From Bacteroidota bacterium (lineage in GTDB: Bacteria; Bacteroidota; Bacteroidia; 2-12-FULL-35-15): 64,000 nt of DNA. The stretch's first letter is position 1; every line of letters begins with the position of its first letter. The position numbers were made by a program, and so were the translations under genes. Below are positions 37,682-47,105 of the stretch, piece after piece. The notes beneath the pieces are model-generated. The model saw only the letters and a program-made list of their open reading frames with translations, was not told where the DNA came from and did no database searches. The stretch spans positions 1 to 64,000 of the forward strand of contig CANJPX010000011.1 in the NCBI GenBank assembly GCA_947476185.1, written 5' to 3'.

Positions 37682-38650
37682 ATGAAATTAAAACCGGAAA
37701 TAGTTGACCGCATAAAATTATTGGATGAGAAATTTCAAACAATGGGACAAGATCTTGCATCTTATCTAGATGGATTGTTATACGCTGATTACCTGACTTA
37801 TTGGGATTACATTCACCTCGACACATTATTAAGTCTGCAGAGTCCGAAAACAAAAATACCGGATGAAGAGATCTTTATCATGTACCACCAAATTACAGAG
37901 TTGTATTTTAAACTTTGTTTACACGAATACAATCAGCTTGCGGAAAAAAAAGATATTGATGTTAAATTTTTAACCGACCGCATCAATCGTATCAATCGCT
38001 ATTTCGAAGGATTAATTTCTTCTTTTGATATCATGGTGGATGGAATGGATCCAAAACAATTCCTGAAATTCAGAATGAGCTTATTACCCGCAAGTGGCTT
38101 CCAATCCGGACAATACAGAATGATTGAAATATGTTCTACCACTTTCAAAAATTTGGTTGCGAAGGATATCCGCGATACTTTTAATGATGATCTGAATGAT
38201 GAACAGATCGCGAAAATGTATGAACATATTTACTGGAAGGCTGGAGCAACGGAGCTTGCAACAGGTAAAAAAACATTGACACTTATTCAATTCGAAGAAA
38301 AATATCAAAAAATATTTATTGAACTGGCACAAAGATTCAAGCACACCAATTTGTTAGCACTCTACAAATCAATGTCGGAAGAGGATCAGAAAAATGAAAA
38401 CCTGGTGATGGCACTCCGTCAAATGGATGTGAATGTAAATATCAACTGGCCTTTGTCGCATTACAAATCTGCTGTTCGTTATCTTCAAAAAGACCCGGAA
38501 GATATCGCTGCAACAGGTGGAACAAACTGGCAAAAATATCTGCCTCCGCGTTTCCAAAAACGTATTTTTTATCCTGAATTATGGAATGATATCGAAGTGG
38601 ATGAATGGGGTAAAACCTGGGTAAAATCTGTAGCCTTCGGAATAAAATAA
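37682..38650 (+). CDS. kynA: Tryptophan 2,3-dioxygenase family protein
   Basis: 322 residues, all helical. TDO opens the indole ring of tryptophan to N-formylkynurenine with haem. Landmarks are YADYLTYWDYIHLDTLLSLQ, the MYHQITELYFKLCLHE substrate-side helix, LPASGFQSGQYRMIE and ATGGTNWQKYLPP. The catalytic His of the TELYFK region is retained as H in YHQITEL. No kynureninase or formamidase lies nearby, so the extent of the pathway is unknown. It converges on the DAHP synthase gene. Confidence 0.92.
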   Translation: MKLKPEIVDRIKLLDEKFQTMGQDLASYLDGLLYADYLTYWDYIHLDTLLSLQSPKTKIPDEEIFIMYHQITELYFKLCLHEYNQLAEKKDIDVKFLTDRINRINRYFEGLISSFDIMVDGMDPKQFLKFRMSLLPASGFQSGQYRMIEICSTTFKNLVAKDIRDTFNDDLNDEQIAKMYEHIYWKAGATELATGKKTLTLIQFEEKYQKIFIELAQRFKHTNLLALYKSMSEEDQKNENLVMALRQMDVNVNINWPLSHYKSAVRYLQKDPEDIAATGGTNWQKYLPPRFQKRIFYPELWNDIEVDEWGKTWVKSVAFGIK

Positions 38651-38701
38651 ATTTACCCCTGCTTAAAGTCCTTCTCCCTCAGAGAGCGACTTAGGCTGAG
38701 G
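38649..38701 (-). repeat. Palindromic-like repeat forming the 3' end of the DAHP synthase gene
   Basis: On the minus strand, CCTCAGCC is followed by AAGTC-G-CTCTC-TGA-GGGAG-AAG-GACTT, a hairpin of the same style as the leuS repeats, and then a short GC-rich tail. It encodes the final residues PKSLSEGEGL and the stop codon. Confidence 0.6.
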
Positions 38702-39787
38702 TTTGTTCATCACATCTGTTTGTCGAAAGATAGATTCATCATGAATCAACTGATAGACACCTTTTATAAAATTTTCGCGCAATCCCAATTGGTTAGCTGT
38801 TTCTATGCTCGACTCGATCAGTTTTGACCAATGAAAAACTTGTAATATTGTAATATTATTATCGCGTTTGTATTCCCCGATCTCTGTAGAAACGGCCATC
38901 CGCTTAGCGAGAAGCTCTAAAAGATCTTTATCCAATTTCCCGATTATCGATCTCAGTTCATCTAATTTGGTCTGCAACTCCCTGCTTTCAATTGATGCAG
39001 AACGTATTTTAAGATCATCAATTATTACTTTAAGCTCAGCAGGCCTTACTTGTTGCTTCGCATCACTCAGTGCAACTCCGGGATTTATATGTGTCTCGAT
39101 CATCAAACCGTCCATTTCCAAATCCATCGCTTTTTGTGCGATATAAGGAATTAGATCCGGTGTTCCACCGATATGTGAAGGATCACAAATCATCGGTAGG
39201 TCAGGACAAGCCGCTTTCAGATCGATCGCTAATTCCCATTTCGGAGAATTCCGGAAAGGACCATTATCATATGAATTAAAACCACGGTGAATGGCAGCAA
39301 TTTTTTTTATTCCGGCATTATTTATTCTTTCCAAAGCTCCTGCCCATAATTGCAAATCGGGATAAATTGGATTTTTTACAAATAGCGGAATATCTACACC
39401 TTTTAATGCATCCGCAATTTCCTGAACAGAAAAAGGATTTACGGTTGTTCTGGCGCCAATCCACAAAATATCGATTCCTGCTTTCAGACATTTTTCAACA
39501 TGGTCGGCAGTAGCAACTTCTGTAGCAGTAAGCAATCCCGTTTGCTGCTTAACAAGCTTCATCCATTCCAAGCCAACATCGCCAATCCCTTCGAATGTGT
39601 TCGGACGGGTACGCGGCTTCCATAAACCTGCACGGAAAATACTGTTTGGAAAAAATGTTGCAATTCCTTTTGCTGTCGCCAGCATTTGCTCTTCGCTTTC
39701 TGCACTGCAAGGACCGGCAATAAGCAAGGGCTTATTATTTTTTGGAAACCATTCTTTTAATGGTAATATGTCAAGGTCTAATTTCAA
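38663..39787 (-). CDS. Bifunctional DAHP synthase / chorismate mutase
   Basis: 374 residues. The N-terminal 265 residues are a KDO8P-synthase-like type I-beta DAHP synthase (LLIAGPCSAESEEQM, FRAGLWKPRTRPNTFEG, CDPSHIGGTPDLI). It condenses PEP and erythrose 4-phosphate at the entry of the shikimate pathway. The C-terminal 90 residues are an AroQ-type chorismate mutase helix bundle (LDELRSIIGKLDKDLLELLAKRMAV). The last ten residues derive from a palindromic repeat and are probably not part of the fold. It follows the deoxyhypusine-synthase-like gene by 11 bp. Confidence 0.94.
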   Translation of the reverse strand: MKLDLDILPLKEWFPKNNKPLLIAGPCSAESEEQMLATAKGIATFFPNSIFRAGLWKPRTRPNTFEGIGDVGLEWMKLVKQQTGLLTATEVATADHVEKCLKAGIDILWIGARTTVNPFSVQEIADALKGVDIPLFVKNPIYPDLQLWAGALERINNAGIKKIAAIHRGFNSYDNGPFRNSPKWELAIDLKAACPDLPMICDPSHIGGTPDLIPYIAQKAMDLEMDGLMIETHINPGVALSDAKQQVRPAELKVIIDDLKIRSASIESRELQTKLDELRSIIGKLDKDLLELLAKRMAVSTEIGEYKRDNNITILQVFHWSKLIESSIETANQLGLRENFIKGVYQLIHDESIFRQTDVMNKPQPKSLSEGEGL

Positions 39788-39798
39788 ATCATATAAAG

Positions 39799-40773
39799 TT
39801 ACCAGCCAAGGATCCAGGCAAACATTAATGGTGCAACAATGGTAGCATCACTTTCCACAATAAATTTAGGCGTATGAATATCTAACTTACCCCAAGTGAT
39901 CTTTTCGTTTGGAACAGCTCCTGAATATGAACCATAACTTGTTGTTGAATCAGAGATCTGACAAAAATAACTCCAGAAAGGAACATCGTGCATTTCCATA
40001 TCCTGATAAAGCATCGGAACAACACAAATAGGGAAATCTCCTGCAATACCACCACCAATTTGGAAAAAACCAATTCCTTTTCCACCGGAATTTTTCGGAT
40101 ACCAATCCGCTAGCCAAGCCATGTATTCAATCCCAGATTTCATGGTGGAAGCCTTTATCTCTTTTTTTATTACATAAGAAGTAAAGATATTGCCCATCGT
40201 AGAATCTTCCCAACCCGGAACTACAATAGGTAAATTACGCTCTGCAGCAGCCAACATCCAGGAATCTTTAGGATCAATCTCGTAATATTGTTTCAATTCT
40301 CCACTCAACAATATCTTATACATATATTCATGCGGAAAATAACGTTCACCGGCAGTATCTGCATCTTTCCATATTTTATGGATATGCTTTTGCAATCTGC
40401 GGAATGCTTCTTCTTCCGGAATACAGGTGTCTGTAACACGATTGTAATGATTTTCCAAAAGGTCCCATTCATCTTGCGGAGATAGGTCACGATAATTCGG
40501 GACACGTTTATAATGTGAATGTGCCACCAAATTCATGATATCTTCTTCTAAATTCGCTCCTGTACAAGAAATAATATCAATTTTCCCCTGACGGATCATT
40601 TCTGCCAATGATTTACCCAATTCCGCAGTACTCATGGCACCGGCAAGGGTAACCATCATTTTTCCTCCTTCGGTTAAATGTGTTTCGTATCCTTTGGCAG
40701 CATCAACCAAAGCTGCAGCGTTAAAGTGTTTATAATGTTTTTCAATAAAGTTAGAAATAGGTCCTTTGCTCAT
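39799..40773 (-). CDS. Deoxyhypusine synthase-family protein
   Basis: A 324-residue NAD-dependent enzyme of the deoxyhypusine synthase fold. The lysine equivalent to the eukaryotic active-site lysine is kept in ITWGKLDIH; the NAD-side motifs GGKMMVTLAGAMSTAELG and SCTGANLEEDIMNL are clear, and GGGIAGDFPICVVPML follows. Bacteria lack eIF5A, so the usual substrate is absent. A homospermidine-synthase-like or other polyamine activity is the common suggestion. It leads the operon with DAHP synthase from a good promoter. Confidence 0.9.
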   Translation of the reverse strand: MSKGPISNFIEKHYKHFNAAALVDAAKGYETHLTEGGKMMVTLAGAMSTAELGKSLAEMIRQGKIDIISCTGANLEEDIMNLVAHSHYKRVPNYRDLSPQDEWDLLENHYNRVTDTCIPEEEAFRRLQKHIHKIWKDADTAGERYFPHEYMYKILLSGELKQYYEIDPKDSWMLAAAERNLPIVVPGWEDSTMGNIFTSYVIKKEIKASTMKSGIEYMAWLADWYPKNSGGKGIGFFQIGGGIAGDFPICVVPMLYQDMEMHDVPFWSYFCQISDSTTSYGSYSGAVPNEKITWGKLDIHTPKFIVESDATIVAPLMFAWILGW

Positions 40774-40811
40774 GGCTTTTGAATTTAATTTTTATCTTAT
40801 TATTAGGGATG

Positions 40812-40840
40812 CAAAAGTAATAGATAATTAAAAATACCAA
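40812..40840 (-). promoter_or_regulatory. Promoter of the deoxyhypusine synthase-like/DAHP synthase operon
   Basis: On the minus strand, TTG (40838-40840), an 18-bp spacer and TACTTTTG (40812-40819) form a full Bacteroidota promoter, about 39 bp upstream of the ATG. Confidence 0.7.
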
Positions 40841-40903
40841 GCTACTTATGTTAAAAATATGTTATCTGTTCATTATCTGTTAATTACTGTTGAAAAATAG
40901 GAA

Positions 40904-40933
40904 TTGTCATCTAAAAAAAAGATAGTACATTTG
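40904..40933 (+). promoter_or_regulatory. Promoter of the lamin-tail gene with long leader
   Basis: TTG (40904-40906), a 19-bp spacer and TACATTTG (40926-40933). Transcription would start near 40940, leaving a leader of about 100 nt. The leader can form GAATTCTTC/GAAGAGTATTC and CCGAA/TTCGG hairpins (about 40968-41013) before the ATG. Confidence 0.7.
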
Positions 40934-41041
40934 TTGGGTACTAAATAAGGGAGCGAACAACCTACAAGAATTCTTCAATCGAAGAGTATTCCGAAACCGC
41001 TTCCGTTCGGCATTTAAACAATTTATTTAAAACAAAACATC

Positions 41042-41983
41042 ATGAAGAAACTTTTACTCTCAGTTTTCGCGCTAACGGTGTGTTCGGCTGTTAATGCACA
41101 ATGCAATGAACTTTTCATTTCCGAGTATGTTGAAGGAGGCGGAAACGATAAAGCAATTGAAATTTATAATCCAACTAGCAATCCGATCAATCTAGCAAAC
41201 TATATCGTTGCTCGTTTTGGAAATGGTTCTTCAACTTGGGTTAATTCATCAACTGGCGGGATTGATACGACTCATCTTAGAGGTATGATACCTGCGCACG
41301 GAGTATGGGTATTAGCAAATGGGCAAACTACTGGTGGAACTAGCTCTCCAGCTTGCAGCCCAGTATTACAAGCTTTAGCGAACCAATTAGACCATGCGTA
41401 TACTGCCCCAACCTATATGAACGGAAATGATGCTATTGTATTATTTAATGGTGCAACAATTATCGATATTTTTGGAAAAACAGGCGACGCTGCAATGACT
41501 CCATCAACTGCAAATGGCTGGAGTCAGAACTCTCCTTATGATGGTTCCCCTGGCTCAGGAGTTGTCTGGACACAAGACCATACACTTTTTCGTCATTCAA
41601 ATGTGACGCAGGGTGTTACGGTTAATCCTTCGCCGGAATTTATTGTAACTACTGAGTGGGACTCATTAGCAAAGAATACATGGACAGGTCTTGGTTCACA
41701 CACTTGTAATTGCTTTACAGGAATTAAGGAAATTGACAATGCTGTTTCAGTATTAGTGTATCCAAACCCAAGTAATTTAGAGTACGTAAATGTTTCAACA
41801 TCAGAAGCAATTATTTCTGTGCACGTTTTCAACACAATCGGTCAAGAAGTTATTGTAAAAGAAGGAAACAAAATTGAAAAAACAATGACCCTTGAAACTA
41901 CTAAACTTCCGAAAGGGGTTTACATAGTGAAAGTGCTATTTGATAAAGGAAAATCCACTGTTGTAAAGCTCTCCATACAGTAA
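41042..41983 (+). CDS. Secreted lamin-tail-domain protein with T9SS sorting domain
   Basis: 313 residues with signal peptide MKKLLLSVFALTVCSAVNAQ. The lamin-tail domain covers about 20-225 (CNELFISEYVEGGGNDKAIEIYN; GNDAIVLFNGATIIDIFG). This version is the one found in large extracellular nucleases of the ExeM/NucH type, but no nuclease domain is present here. A T9SS type A domain follows from about 235 (VLVYPNPSNLEY...KGVYIVKVL). Its gene neighbours, a TonB-dependent receptor and an endonuclease, point to a surface nucleic-acid role. Confidence 0.9.
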   Translation: MKKLLLSVFALTVCSAVNAQCNELFISEYVEGGGNDKAIEIYNPTSNPINLANYIVARFGNGSSTWVNSSTGGIDTTHLRGMIPAHGVWVLANGQTTGGTSSPACSPVLQALANQLDHAYTAPTYMNGNDAIVLFNGATIIDIFGKTGDAAMTPSTANGWSQNSPYDGSPGSGVVWTQDHTLFRHSNVTQGVTVNPSPEFIVTTEWDSLAKNTWTGLGSHTCNCFTGIKEIDNAVSVLVYPNPSNLEYVNVSTSEAIISVHVFNTIGQEVIVKEGNKIEKTMTLETTKLPKGVYIVKVLFDKGKSTVVKLSIQ

Positions 41984-41994
41984 TTAAGAACAAG

Positions 41995-42025
41995 AACTGC
42001 TAACGTAAAACATGCGTTAGCAGTT
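41995..42025 (+). terminator. Hairpin terminator between lamin-tail and receptor genes
   Basis: AACTGCTAACG and CGTTAGCAGTT pair perfectly over 11 bp and are followed by TTTT. The receptor start is only 17 bp further, so this may be a partial terminator that lowers receptor expression relative to the first gene. Confidence 0.85.
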
Positions 42026-42042
42026 TTTTATTTATTATTTGC

Positions 42043-44766
42043 ATGAAAAAAAACCTCCTTCTCCTATTCTATTTCTTTTTTAGTAGTTCCATTTTTGCTC
42101 AGTCCAGCGGAGAAATAAATGGAACGATAAAAGATGCCCTTACCGGTGAGACAGTTATTGGTGCAAGCATTGTAGCTGCCGAAGGAAAAGGTACTGTAAC
42201 TGATATCAATGGAAAATATTCATTAAAGCTTGACTCCGGACAATACATTGTTACCATTTCTTATGTTGGTTTTGAGCCTCAAAAACAAAAAGTTAAAGTA
42301 GGAAACAAACCTGTTACACTAAATTTTTCTTTAGAAACAAAAACGCTTACTGAGGTGGAGATTGTTGCCGATGTAGCAAAGATTAGAGAAACTCCTGTAG
42401 CCTTTTCTACCATATCGATAAAACAAATCAAAGAAGAACTCGGAACAAGGGATTTACCGATGATATTAAATTCCACACCTGGTGTTTACGCAACTGAACA
42501 AGGAGGAGGAAGTGGCGATGCCCGAGTAAGTATCAGAGGGTTCGACCAACGAAATGTTGCAGTGATGGTTGATGGTGTTCCTGTAAACGATATGGAAAAT
42601 GGCCAAGTTTATTGGAGCAATTGGGACGGATTAGGTGATATTACTCAAACCATGCAAGTGCAAAGGGGGCTAGGAGCATCCAAATTAGCTATTGCATCTG
42701 TTGGGGGAACAATTAATATTATAACAAAAGGAATTGATAGCAAATTTGGAGTAAGCGTAAAACAAGAAGTTAATAATTATGGATTGTTTAAATCCTCTTT
42801 CGGAATCAATTCAGGACAGCTAAAAGGCGGATGGGGCATTACCCTTGCAGGTTCCCGAAAATGGGGAAATGGATTTGCTGATGCTACTTTTGATGATGCC
42901 TGGTCGTATTTTTTTAAGATTCAAAAAAGATTCAAAAAACAATTATTGAGTTTTAGCGCAAGTGGAGCTCCTCAATCGCATGGGCAGCGTTCAACTCCTT
43001 TATTACCGATTGCAATATATAGTAAAAAGCTTGCACAGGATCTAGGTGTCAATGTTGATTCAGTTTATGGGGCTAGCCCTTACACAACAGTGTTTCAAGG
43101 GGAACGCGGTATAAAATACAATTCAAATTGGGGAGATCTAAATGGTGATGTTTATAATGAAAAAATTAATTATTTCCATAAACCACAATTTAACCTTTCG
43201 CACTTTTGGACTCCAAATGAAAAGCTAAATGTCTCTACCGTTCTTTATATGTCAATTGGCAAAGGTGGTGGCACAGGCTTAAAAGGCTCAGTGCTAAGAG
43301 ATACTGCAAATGGACAATTAAATTTCCAACAAGCCTATGATTACAACACAAGTTCATTGGCCATCAATTCTTTTTATAATCCTACCGAACATATTTCGAA
43401 TACCTATTTGAGATCATCAGTTAATAATCATATTTGGTATGGATTGATATCCACATGGAATTATAAAATCAATAAAAATGTTTCATCATTATTAGGAATA
43501 GATGCACGTTATTACAAAGGAACACATTATCAAAGTGTCTATGACCTATTAGGTGGTGACTATACATTAGATTTTTCAGACAAAAACCAGCCTTTTGCTT
43601 CGGTGGATAAAAATTCAGCCATAAAGAAGGTCGGTGATAAAATAAGTTATTACAACGATGCGATTGTTATGTGGGGAGGAGCATTTGCGCAAGTGGAATA
43701 CAAAAAAAACAAATGGAGTACATTTTTAACTGCAACAATTTCAGAAACAGGTTATCAACGAATTGATTATTTTAAAAAGAAAGACCTTGTTTTACCTGAT
43801 ACAATTATCCCACAGGTCCTTGGTTATGGAGATACCTATACCTACAATGGAGTAGCTTATGATCATAATTCAGCTGAAGCAAAAACATCAACAACAAAAC
43901 GTAAATGGTTTTTAGGGTATACCATAAAAGGCGGAGCAAATTATAATATTAATGAGCATCAAAATGCATTTTTGAATCTTGGTTATTTGAATATGGCTCC
44001 TAGAATGAATGTTGTATTCGACAATAATAATAAAACATTTTTGCATGTAAAAAATCAAAAAGTTTATGCTATCGAAGGAGGTTACGGATTTCACAATGCC
44101 AAATTTGCGACAAATGTAAATCTCTATTATACTTTATGGAAAAACAAACCACCATCGTATACACCTACTATTCCTGATATAGTAAATGGCGGTGTGTTAT
44201 CCTATAACATTAATGGCTTAGATGCTTTGCACAAAGGAATCGAAATCGATTTTATTTATAAGTTATTGAAAAATTTGGATGTTGAAGGAATAGCCTCTTT
44301 TGGCGATTGGAAAACTATTTCAGGAGAAAAAGTTTACATAACAAATGAAGAAGGTATTGTTCAGGATTCAGTTGATTTCAGTGCAAAAGATGTTCATGTC
44401 GGAGATGCCGCACAAATCCAGATTGGTGGTAGCGTCAGGTATGAAATAATTAAAAATTTATACATCAAACCACGCTTCACCTACTTTGCAAAAAACTATG
44501 CAAACTTCGACCCCATTAAATTAGTAGGTGTTGACAAAGATCGCGAGTCCTGGAAAATGCCGAATTATGCTTTATTGGACCTATATGCCGGATACAATTT
44601 AAAGTATTGGAAATTAAATTTTGACCTGTCAGCCGGTATATTAAATATACTAAATGCAACCTATATAACAGATGCGCAAAACGGAGCAAAATTCGACCCA
44701 ACAACCGCAACAGTTTTTGTTGGTATGGGAAGAAGATTTAACCTAGGATTAAAAATTACCTTTTAA
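42043..44766 (+). CDS. TonB-dependent outer-membrane receptor
   Basis: 907 residues. Signal peptide ending at SSIFAQ, then a carboxypeptidase-regulatory-like domain at about 22-105 (GTIKDALTGETVIGASIVA), a plug domain at about 120-230 (STPGVYATEQGGGSGDARVSIRGFDQ; GGTINIITKG) and a 22-strand-type barrel ending in the aromatic C-terminus GLKITF. No SusD-like partner is adjacent, so it is not a classical Sus pair. Position between a lamin-tail protein and a secreted endonuclease suggests uptake of nucleic-acid breakdown products; this is inference. Confidence 0.93.
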   Translation: MKKNLLLLFYFFFSSSIFAQSSGEINGTIKDALTGETVIGASIVAAEGKGTVTDINGKYSLKLDSGQYIVTISYVGFEPQKQKVKVGNKPVTLNFSLETKTLTEVEIVADVAKIRETPVAFSTISIKQIKEELGTRDLPMILNSTPGVYATEQGGGSGDARVSIRGFDQRNVAVMVDGVPVNDMENGQVYWSNWDGLGDITQTMQVQRGLGASKLAIASVGGTINIITKGIDSKFGVSVKQEVNNYGLFKSSFGINSGQLKGGWGITLAGSRKWGNGFADATFDDAWSYFFKIQKRFKKQLLSFSASGAPQSHGQRSTPLLPIAIYSKKLAQDLGVNVDSVYGASPYTTVFQGERGIKYNSNWGDLNGDVYNEKINYFHKPQFNLSHFWTPNEKLNVSTVLYMSIGKGGGTGLKGSVLRDTANGQLNFQQAYDYNTSSLAINSFYNPTEHISNTYLRSSVNNHIWYGLISTWNYKINKNVSSLLGIDARYYKGTHYQSVYDLLGGDYTLDFSDKNQPFASVDKNSAIKKVGDKISYYNDAIVMWGGAFAQVEYKKNKWSTFLTATISETGYQRIDYFKKKDLVLPDTIIPQVLGYGDTYTYNGVAYDHNSAEAKTSTTKRKWFLGYTIKGGANYNINEHQNAFLNLGYLNMAPRMNVVFDNNNKTFLHVKNQKVYAIEGGYGFHNAKFATNVNLYYTLWKNKPPSYTPTIPDIVNGGVLSYNINGLDALHKGIEIDFIYKLLKNLDVEGIASFGDWKTISGEKVYITNEEGIVQDSVDFSAKDVHVGDAAQIQIGGSVRYEIIKNLYIKPRFTYFAKNYANFDPIKLVGVDKDRESWKMPNYALLDLYAGYNLKYWKLNFDLSAGILNILNATYITDAQNGAKFDPTTATVFVGMGRRFNLGLKITF

Positions 44767-44785
44767 ATTTTAATAACAACTCAAC

Positions 44786-47056
44786 ATGAAAAAATTATTA
44801 CTTACTTCAATTGCAACAGTTTGCATAGCAGTTCTAAGTATTGCACAAGCAACCTTGCCAGTATCGTGGGGCTTCCACACCACTACATTACCAACAGGCT
44901 GGTCAGCTGCACCTGCATTGGCCTATTATTCAGGGTCTGGCTCCCCTGCACCAGCAGCTAAATTTACAACTACAGGAGCTACTCTAACCATTGCTTTTGT
45001 TGGAACTCCGGGAACTTTATCCTTCGAGTTAGCTGGAAATCCTCCACCTTCTTTAACTTGGGCAGGAACTTTCAGGGTTGAAGAATCTGTGAATGGAACA
45101 ACCTGGACCACAGTTGGAACGGCCTATACCACATTGCCGCCAACTTATACTAACTATAGCAACACATTGCTGAGCGCAAGTCGTTATGTACGCTTTAATT
45201 TTGTAACACATACAACTGGAAATGTTGGATTGGACTCTGTAAAAATCGGAACAGGCGTTTCTACAACACAACAAATTAATGTACAACAAAGCGCTTCAAC
45301 AATTGTGAATGGTGGAACTTATGCATTAAGCTCTCCTGTAAGTACAATGTTACCTACCACTTTTGTAATACAAAATACTGGAACTGTTGGAACATTGAAT
45401 GTATCAGGTGTAACAATAACAGGACCTGCTGCTGCTGATTATTCAGTAGCATCTTTTCCATCAACTGTTGCTCCATTAGGAAGCGGTAATATGGTAATTA
45501 ACTTTACTCCGTCTGTTGCAGGTTCACGTATCGCTGCGATTAATATTGCTAATAATGATCCTACTGCAACAACTTATATAATCAATTTATATGGTGTAGG
45601 AGGAACTCTTGCTTCTGAGCCTACAGCACAACCTAGCAGCTTTGTTTTTTCTACTATTAAATCATATCAATTTACAGCTAATTTTACAGCAGCATCACCA
45701 GCCCCAGATGGAGGATATCTTGTTTTGAGAAGAACAGGTTCAGCCGTTACTGATTTACCAGTTGATGGAGTTGATTATCAAAGAGGGGATGTAATCGGAA
45801 ATTCAAAAGTAGTTTACAGTTCTTCTGCATCCGGTTTTTATCCAAATGAACTAGTTGCCAGCACAACGTATTATTTTGCTGTTTTCTCATATAACGGCCC
45901 AGGTGTTTATCGTAATTATTTAACAACTTCTCCTTTAACAGGAAGTGCGACAACTTTGGGTTCGATGCAACCCGCTTCGTATTATAGCACAGTTTCAACT
46001 GCAAGTCCATCATTTGTTACTGACTTACATAATAAAATTAATCCTCACACAATACAATTTTATAGTAGTTATGGACCATTAATGGTAGAACGAATTTATA
46101 ATCGTGATACTACAGCTGGTCAACGCGTAGTAACTTGTGTTTACAGTGGTTTAAATAAAGTTTACAATGACCCTTTTGATTGGACAACAGATGACTTTAG
46201 CCGTGAACACACGTATTGCCAAAGCTGGCAAGTAACGGTTAACGCTCCTACCTTCCAAAGTTTACCTGAGTATAACGATTACCATATGATTACCCCTACA
46301 AATCAACCATTAGTAAATGGTGTTCGTAGTAATTATCCTTTAGGTGAAGTTGTAACTCCAATCTCTAGTTACTTAGGAAGTAAATTTGGTTATGATGCTG
46401 CCGGAAATAAAGTATTTGAACCTCGCGATTCTGATAAAGGAGATGCTGCACGTTGTATGTTATATCAATGTATTTGCTACACGGGTGTTCCTTATTCTGG
46501 ACCAGCAAACACAAATGTTGTTTACGCTTCAGGTGCTGCAACATGGTCTTTACCGAAGATTATAAATAGCTCCCCTATTCCTTATGGTCAAGATCAGGAT
46601 GTATTGAAAAGATGGAACTACCAAGATCCTCCTTCTAAATTCGAAATCGCTCGCAACGATTATGTTGACTCATTGCAGGGAAATCGTAATCCGTTTATTG
46701 ACAGTATGCAATATGTTTGTTACATAGATTTCAGCACAATGACAAAAATTGCAGGTTCACCTGCACCATGCAACACGGCAAGTATTGCAGACCATGATAT
46801 GAATAACGATATCATCACATTGGCTCCAAATCCAAACAACGGAAATTTTACAGCACACTATTCTTCTTCTCAAGAACAAAAGGTAACTGTAAGATTATTT
46901 GATGTAACAGGAAGAGTTGTTTATTCTGATATCATCAAAGTAAATATTGGAGACAATCCGATTGAAATGCAATTACAAAATTTAAATAAAGGAATTTATC
47001 TATTTGAGTTTACAACCCAAAAAGGCAAACAGAACGTGAAGTTGATGATTGATTAA
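44786..47056 (+). CDS. Secreted endonuclease I family protein with T9SS sorting domain
   Basis: 756 residues with signal peptide MKKLLLTSIATVCIAVLSIAQA. Order: N-terminal adhesin-like beta domain, a choice-of-anchor D-like Ig domain at about 160-275 (FVIQNTGTVGTLNVSGVTITG), a fibronectin-like stretch, an endonuclease I (EndA/NucM, beta-beta-alpha metal) domain at about 397-650 with SREHTYCQSW near 473, NDYHMITPTN near 498 and VNGVRSNYPLGE, then a T9SS domain (LAPNPNNGNF...KGIYLFEF). It should cleave DNA or RNA outside the cell. It starts 19 bp after the receptor gene. Confidence 0.92.
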   Translation: MKKLLLTSIATVCIAVLSIAQATLPVSWGFHTTTLPTGWSAAPALAYYSGSGSPAPAAKFTTTGATLTIAFVGTPGTLSFELAGNPPPSLTWAGTFRVEESVNGTTWTTVGTAYTTLPPTYTNYSNTLLSASRYVRFNFVTHTTGNVGLDSVKIGTGVSTTQQINVQQSASTIVNGGTYALSSPVSTMLPTTFVIQNTGTVGTLNVSGVTITGPAAADYSVASFPSTVAPLGSGNMVINFTPSVAGSRIAAINIANNDPTATTYIINLYGVGGTLASEPTAQPSSFVFSTIKSYQFTANFTAASPAPDGGYLVLRRTGSAVTDLPVDGVDYQRGDVIGNSKVVYSSSASGFYPNELVASTTYYFAVFSYNGPGVYRNYLTTSPLTGSATTLGSMQPASYYSTVSTASPSFVTDLHNKINPHTIQFYSSYGPLMVERIYNRDTTAGQRVVTCVYSGLNKVYNDPFDWTTDDFSREHTYCQSWQVTVNAPTFQSLPEYNDYHMITPTNQPLVNGVRSNYPLGEVVTPISSYLGSKFGYDAAGNKVFEPRDSDKGDAARCMLYQCICYTGVPYSGPANTNVVYASGAATWSLPKIINSSPIPYGQDQDVLKRWNYQDPPSKFEIARNDYVDSLQGNRNPFIDSMQYVCYIDFSTMTKIAGSPAPCNTASIADHDMNNDIITLAPNPNNGNFTAHYSSSQEQKVTVRLFDVTGRVVYSDIIKVNIGDNPIEMQLQNLNKGIYLFEFTTQKGKQNVKLMID

Positions 47057-47076
47057 ATTATGTTAATTGAGAAAAG

Positions 47077-47102
47077 AACGTCATACAGAAATGTATGGCG
47101 TT
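47077..47102. terminator. Bidirectional terminator between convergent genes
   Basis: AACGTCATACA pairs with TGTATGGCGTT (one G-U pair) around GAAA, with a T7 run on the plus strand. It lies between the endonuclease stop and the stop of the minus-strand hydrolase. Confidence 0.88.
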
Positions 47103-47105
47103 TTT

